A stretch of DNA of 15,692 bases from Spirogloea muscicola (lineage: Eukaryota > Streptophyta > Zygnematophyceae > Spirogloeales > Spirogloeaceae): positions 27,669 through 43,360 of the forward strand of contig WELB01000113.1 in assembly GCA_009602725.1 (NCBI GenBank), given 5' to 3'. The notes beneath the pieces were generated by a model. That model made no database searches, was not told where the DNA came from, and worked only from the letters and a program-made list of their open reading frames with translations. Numbering within the stretch: the stretch's first letter is position 1; every line of letters starts with the position of its first letter. Positions 14,694-15,692 of the stretch are shown one piece after another. The position numbers and the translations under genes were made by a program.

Positions 14694-15072
14694 TTAGTCA
14701 ATAAGGAAACACGCAGATAGAGAAGTAAACAGGACAGGCCAAACTATCGGTGCTTGAAAGTCTGCTGCTCTGCATTTCGAGAAACTCTTTCCTTGACTTG
14801 CATTTGCTATTCCAGCTCCCATGGTTGCTATATTTGACGCCATACTCAAAAGTCCAAGTGTACTAGTGAGGGGTTTACCACCTCTGCAAGACCACCAGGA
14901 GCCCGTGACTGCAAGTGCAACACCAAAGCATGCTGAAATGATCGTACTGCTTCCTGCAGCAAGACATTTTCCATCTTTATCGGGATTGATGGATAGAAAG
15001 ACGATATTGGTTGCAGCATCCATCCACATGCTGCCATTGACGAACATGGCCCCCCGATAAATCAAGCGGATG
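14694..15072 (-). CDS. Last exon of a four-helix membrane protein
   Basis: A strong acceptor (CTGTCTGTCTTTGCAG, ending at 15073) opens a frame of about 126 codons running to TAA at 14694. Four hydrophobic segments are visible: FVNGSMWMDAATNIVFLSI, then STIISACFGVALAVTGSWW, LGLLSMASNIATMGAGIANA and IVWPVLFTSLSACFLI. Cys-containing loops separate them (GKCLAAG, SWWSCRGG, SKCRAAD), and the tail after the last helix is very short (D-stop). Such a four-helix protein would lie in a membrane of the secretory system or an organelle; the layout loosely recalls plant DUF1218-type proteins, but I cannot assign the family. The exon begins with the last base of a split codon, so at least one upstream exon is missing from my reading; the DNA upstream holds a dispersed repeat (15174-15308). 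TGTAA signals follow the stop. Confidence 0.6.
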
Positions 15073-15173
15073 CTGCAAAGACAGACAGGCGCCTCGTGGC
15101 CCAGTCACAACAAGACCAGCACCACACAGTGGTACAGCGCATAGATTGGAGTCAGGACTGAGCAATAGATACC

Positions 15174-15308
15174 CTCTTGATGCTATAATAAGTATTGAAC
15201 AGCGGTGTCGCCCCACGAAAGGGTCTTGTGACAAGTCAAGATGGCAGGTTCAAGCATCTAGCATCTGCTAAGATACACCACAGCGCAAGCACACAATGCT
15301 GCAGAAAC
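15174..15308 (+). repeat. Dispersed element, copy 2 (pair with 12957)
   Basis: Diverged copy of the 12957-13208 element. The shared core is GTCGCCCCACGAAAGGGTCTTG (about 15205-15230) and the distal block is CAGCGCAAGCACACAATGCTGCA (15281-15308). It lies immediately upstream of the membrane-protein exon and may be part of that gene's intron. Confidence 0.6.
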
Positions 15309-15683
15309 GATGTGACAAGCAGTCCACGCTCAGGCCACACATCTAAGAGCTCATCCAAGACTATATGCGAAGTAATTGCAGTCACACAAAAACACATATA
15401 ATGGTGGCTTACCGACGGACATCTGATTGTGTGGGCATGGCAACGGATTTCTTGCCCCGTCTCGTGCCATGCAACGTCAACTGCCAGATGACATCGATAG
15501 AGCAGATTTAGTAGGGAGTTCAGGTGAAGTGTTGAAATCTGCGTGGCAAGCAACGCAGCACATTGCGAATAAAATTAAATAACGCGGACTTTGAGTAGTC
15601 ATGCTTTTGCAGAAACATGTCGAAAAGATAGCCTAGTAAGGTTTGATAGAAGATGTCGGGCTTGTGATGGATGTTTCCAACTA
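15309..15683. other. No supported gene
   Basis: Minus-strand frame 15553-15236 has no motif I recognise and overlaps the dispersed repeat. An earlier exon of the minus-strand membrane protein could lie here but was not identified. Confidence 0.3.
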
Positions 15684-15692
15684 CCCCCCCCC
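15684..15692. repeat. C homopolymer at the window end
   Basis: Nine C at the very end, mirroring the T run at the start. Likely a contig-end artefact. Confidence 0.6.

Overview
The window reads as nuclear DNA of a green plant-lineage organism, most likely a chlorophyte alga. The grounds are: GC-rich exons interrupted by short introns of about 100-300 bases; a clear ACD11-type glycolipid transfer protein gene; plant-type TTTAGGG telomere-like repeats; and TGTAA motifs, the chlorophyte polyadenylation signal, behind two of the coding regions. Nothing looks bacterial: there are no operons or ribosome binding sites. The sequence starts with 122 T, ends with 9 C and has single N bases at 4982 and 12122, so it is probably one assembled contig with two weak joins.

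Layout. Positions 1-122 are a T homopolymer, followed by an acidic low-complexity protein gene on the plus strand (395-1168) with a TGTAA signal at 1507. A diverged 154-bp tandem duplication lies at 1760-2010. Around 2476-2568 is a short exon-like fragment with the AAGSxAQVYR motif of ABC1/UbiB atypical kinases. From 2768 to 3418, and again at 7286-7380, the DNA is a mosaic of short palindromic hairpin modules that look like organelle-genome repeats. A 574-bp direct repeat occurs twice without any difference I could find (4408-4981 and 6187-6760), and the first copy stops next to the N at 4982. The stretch 6800-10700 is a repeat graveyard with protein-like but broken reading frames and a large imperfect foldback at 10287-10698.

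The best gene is on the minus strand, 12146 to 10934: four exons of an ACD11-like ceramide-1-phosphate transfer protein. All five family headgroup-binding residues are present. One intron starts with GC instead of GT, and one intron carries the telomere-like repeat. Upstream is a possible terminal exon of another minus-strand gene (12418-12301), a deleted copy of which lies at 9419-9455. Near the right end is the last exon of a four-helix membrane protein (15072-14694, minus), followed by two TGTAA signals.

The genes do not form an obvious functional cluster. Much of the remainder is dispersed, diverged repeat sequence present in two copies within the window, several pairs inverted or rearranged. 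I found no convincing new multi-gene system. The most informative items are the ACD11 gene model with its GC-AG intron and N-related start problem, the exact duplication abutting an N, the hairpin-module mosaic and the foldback.
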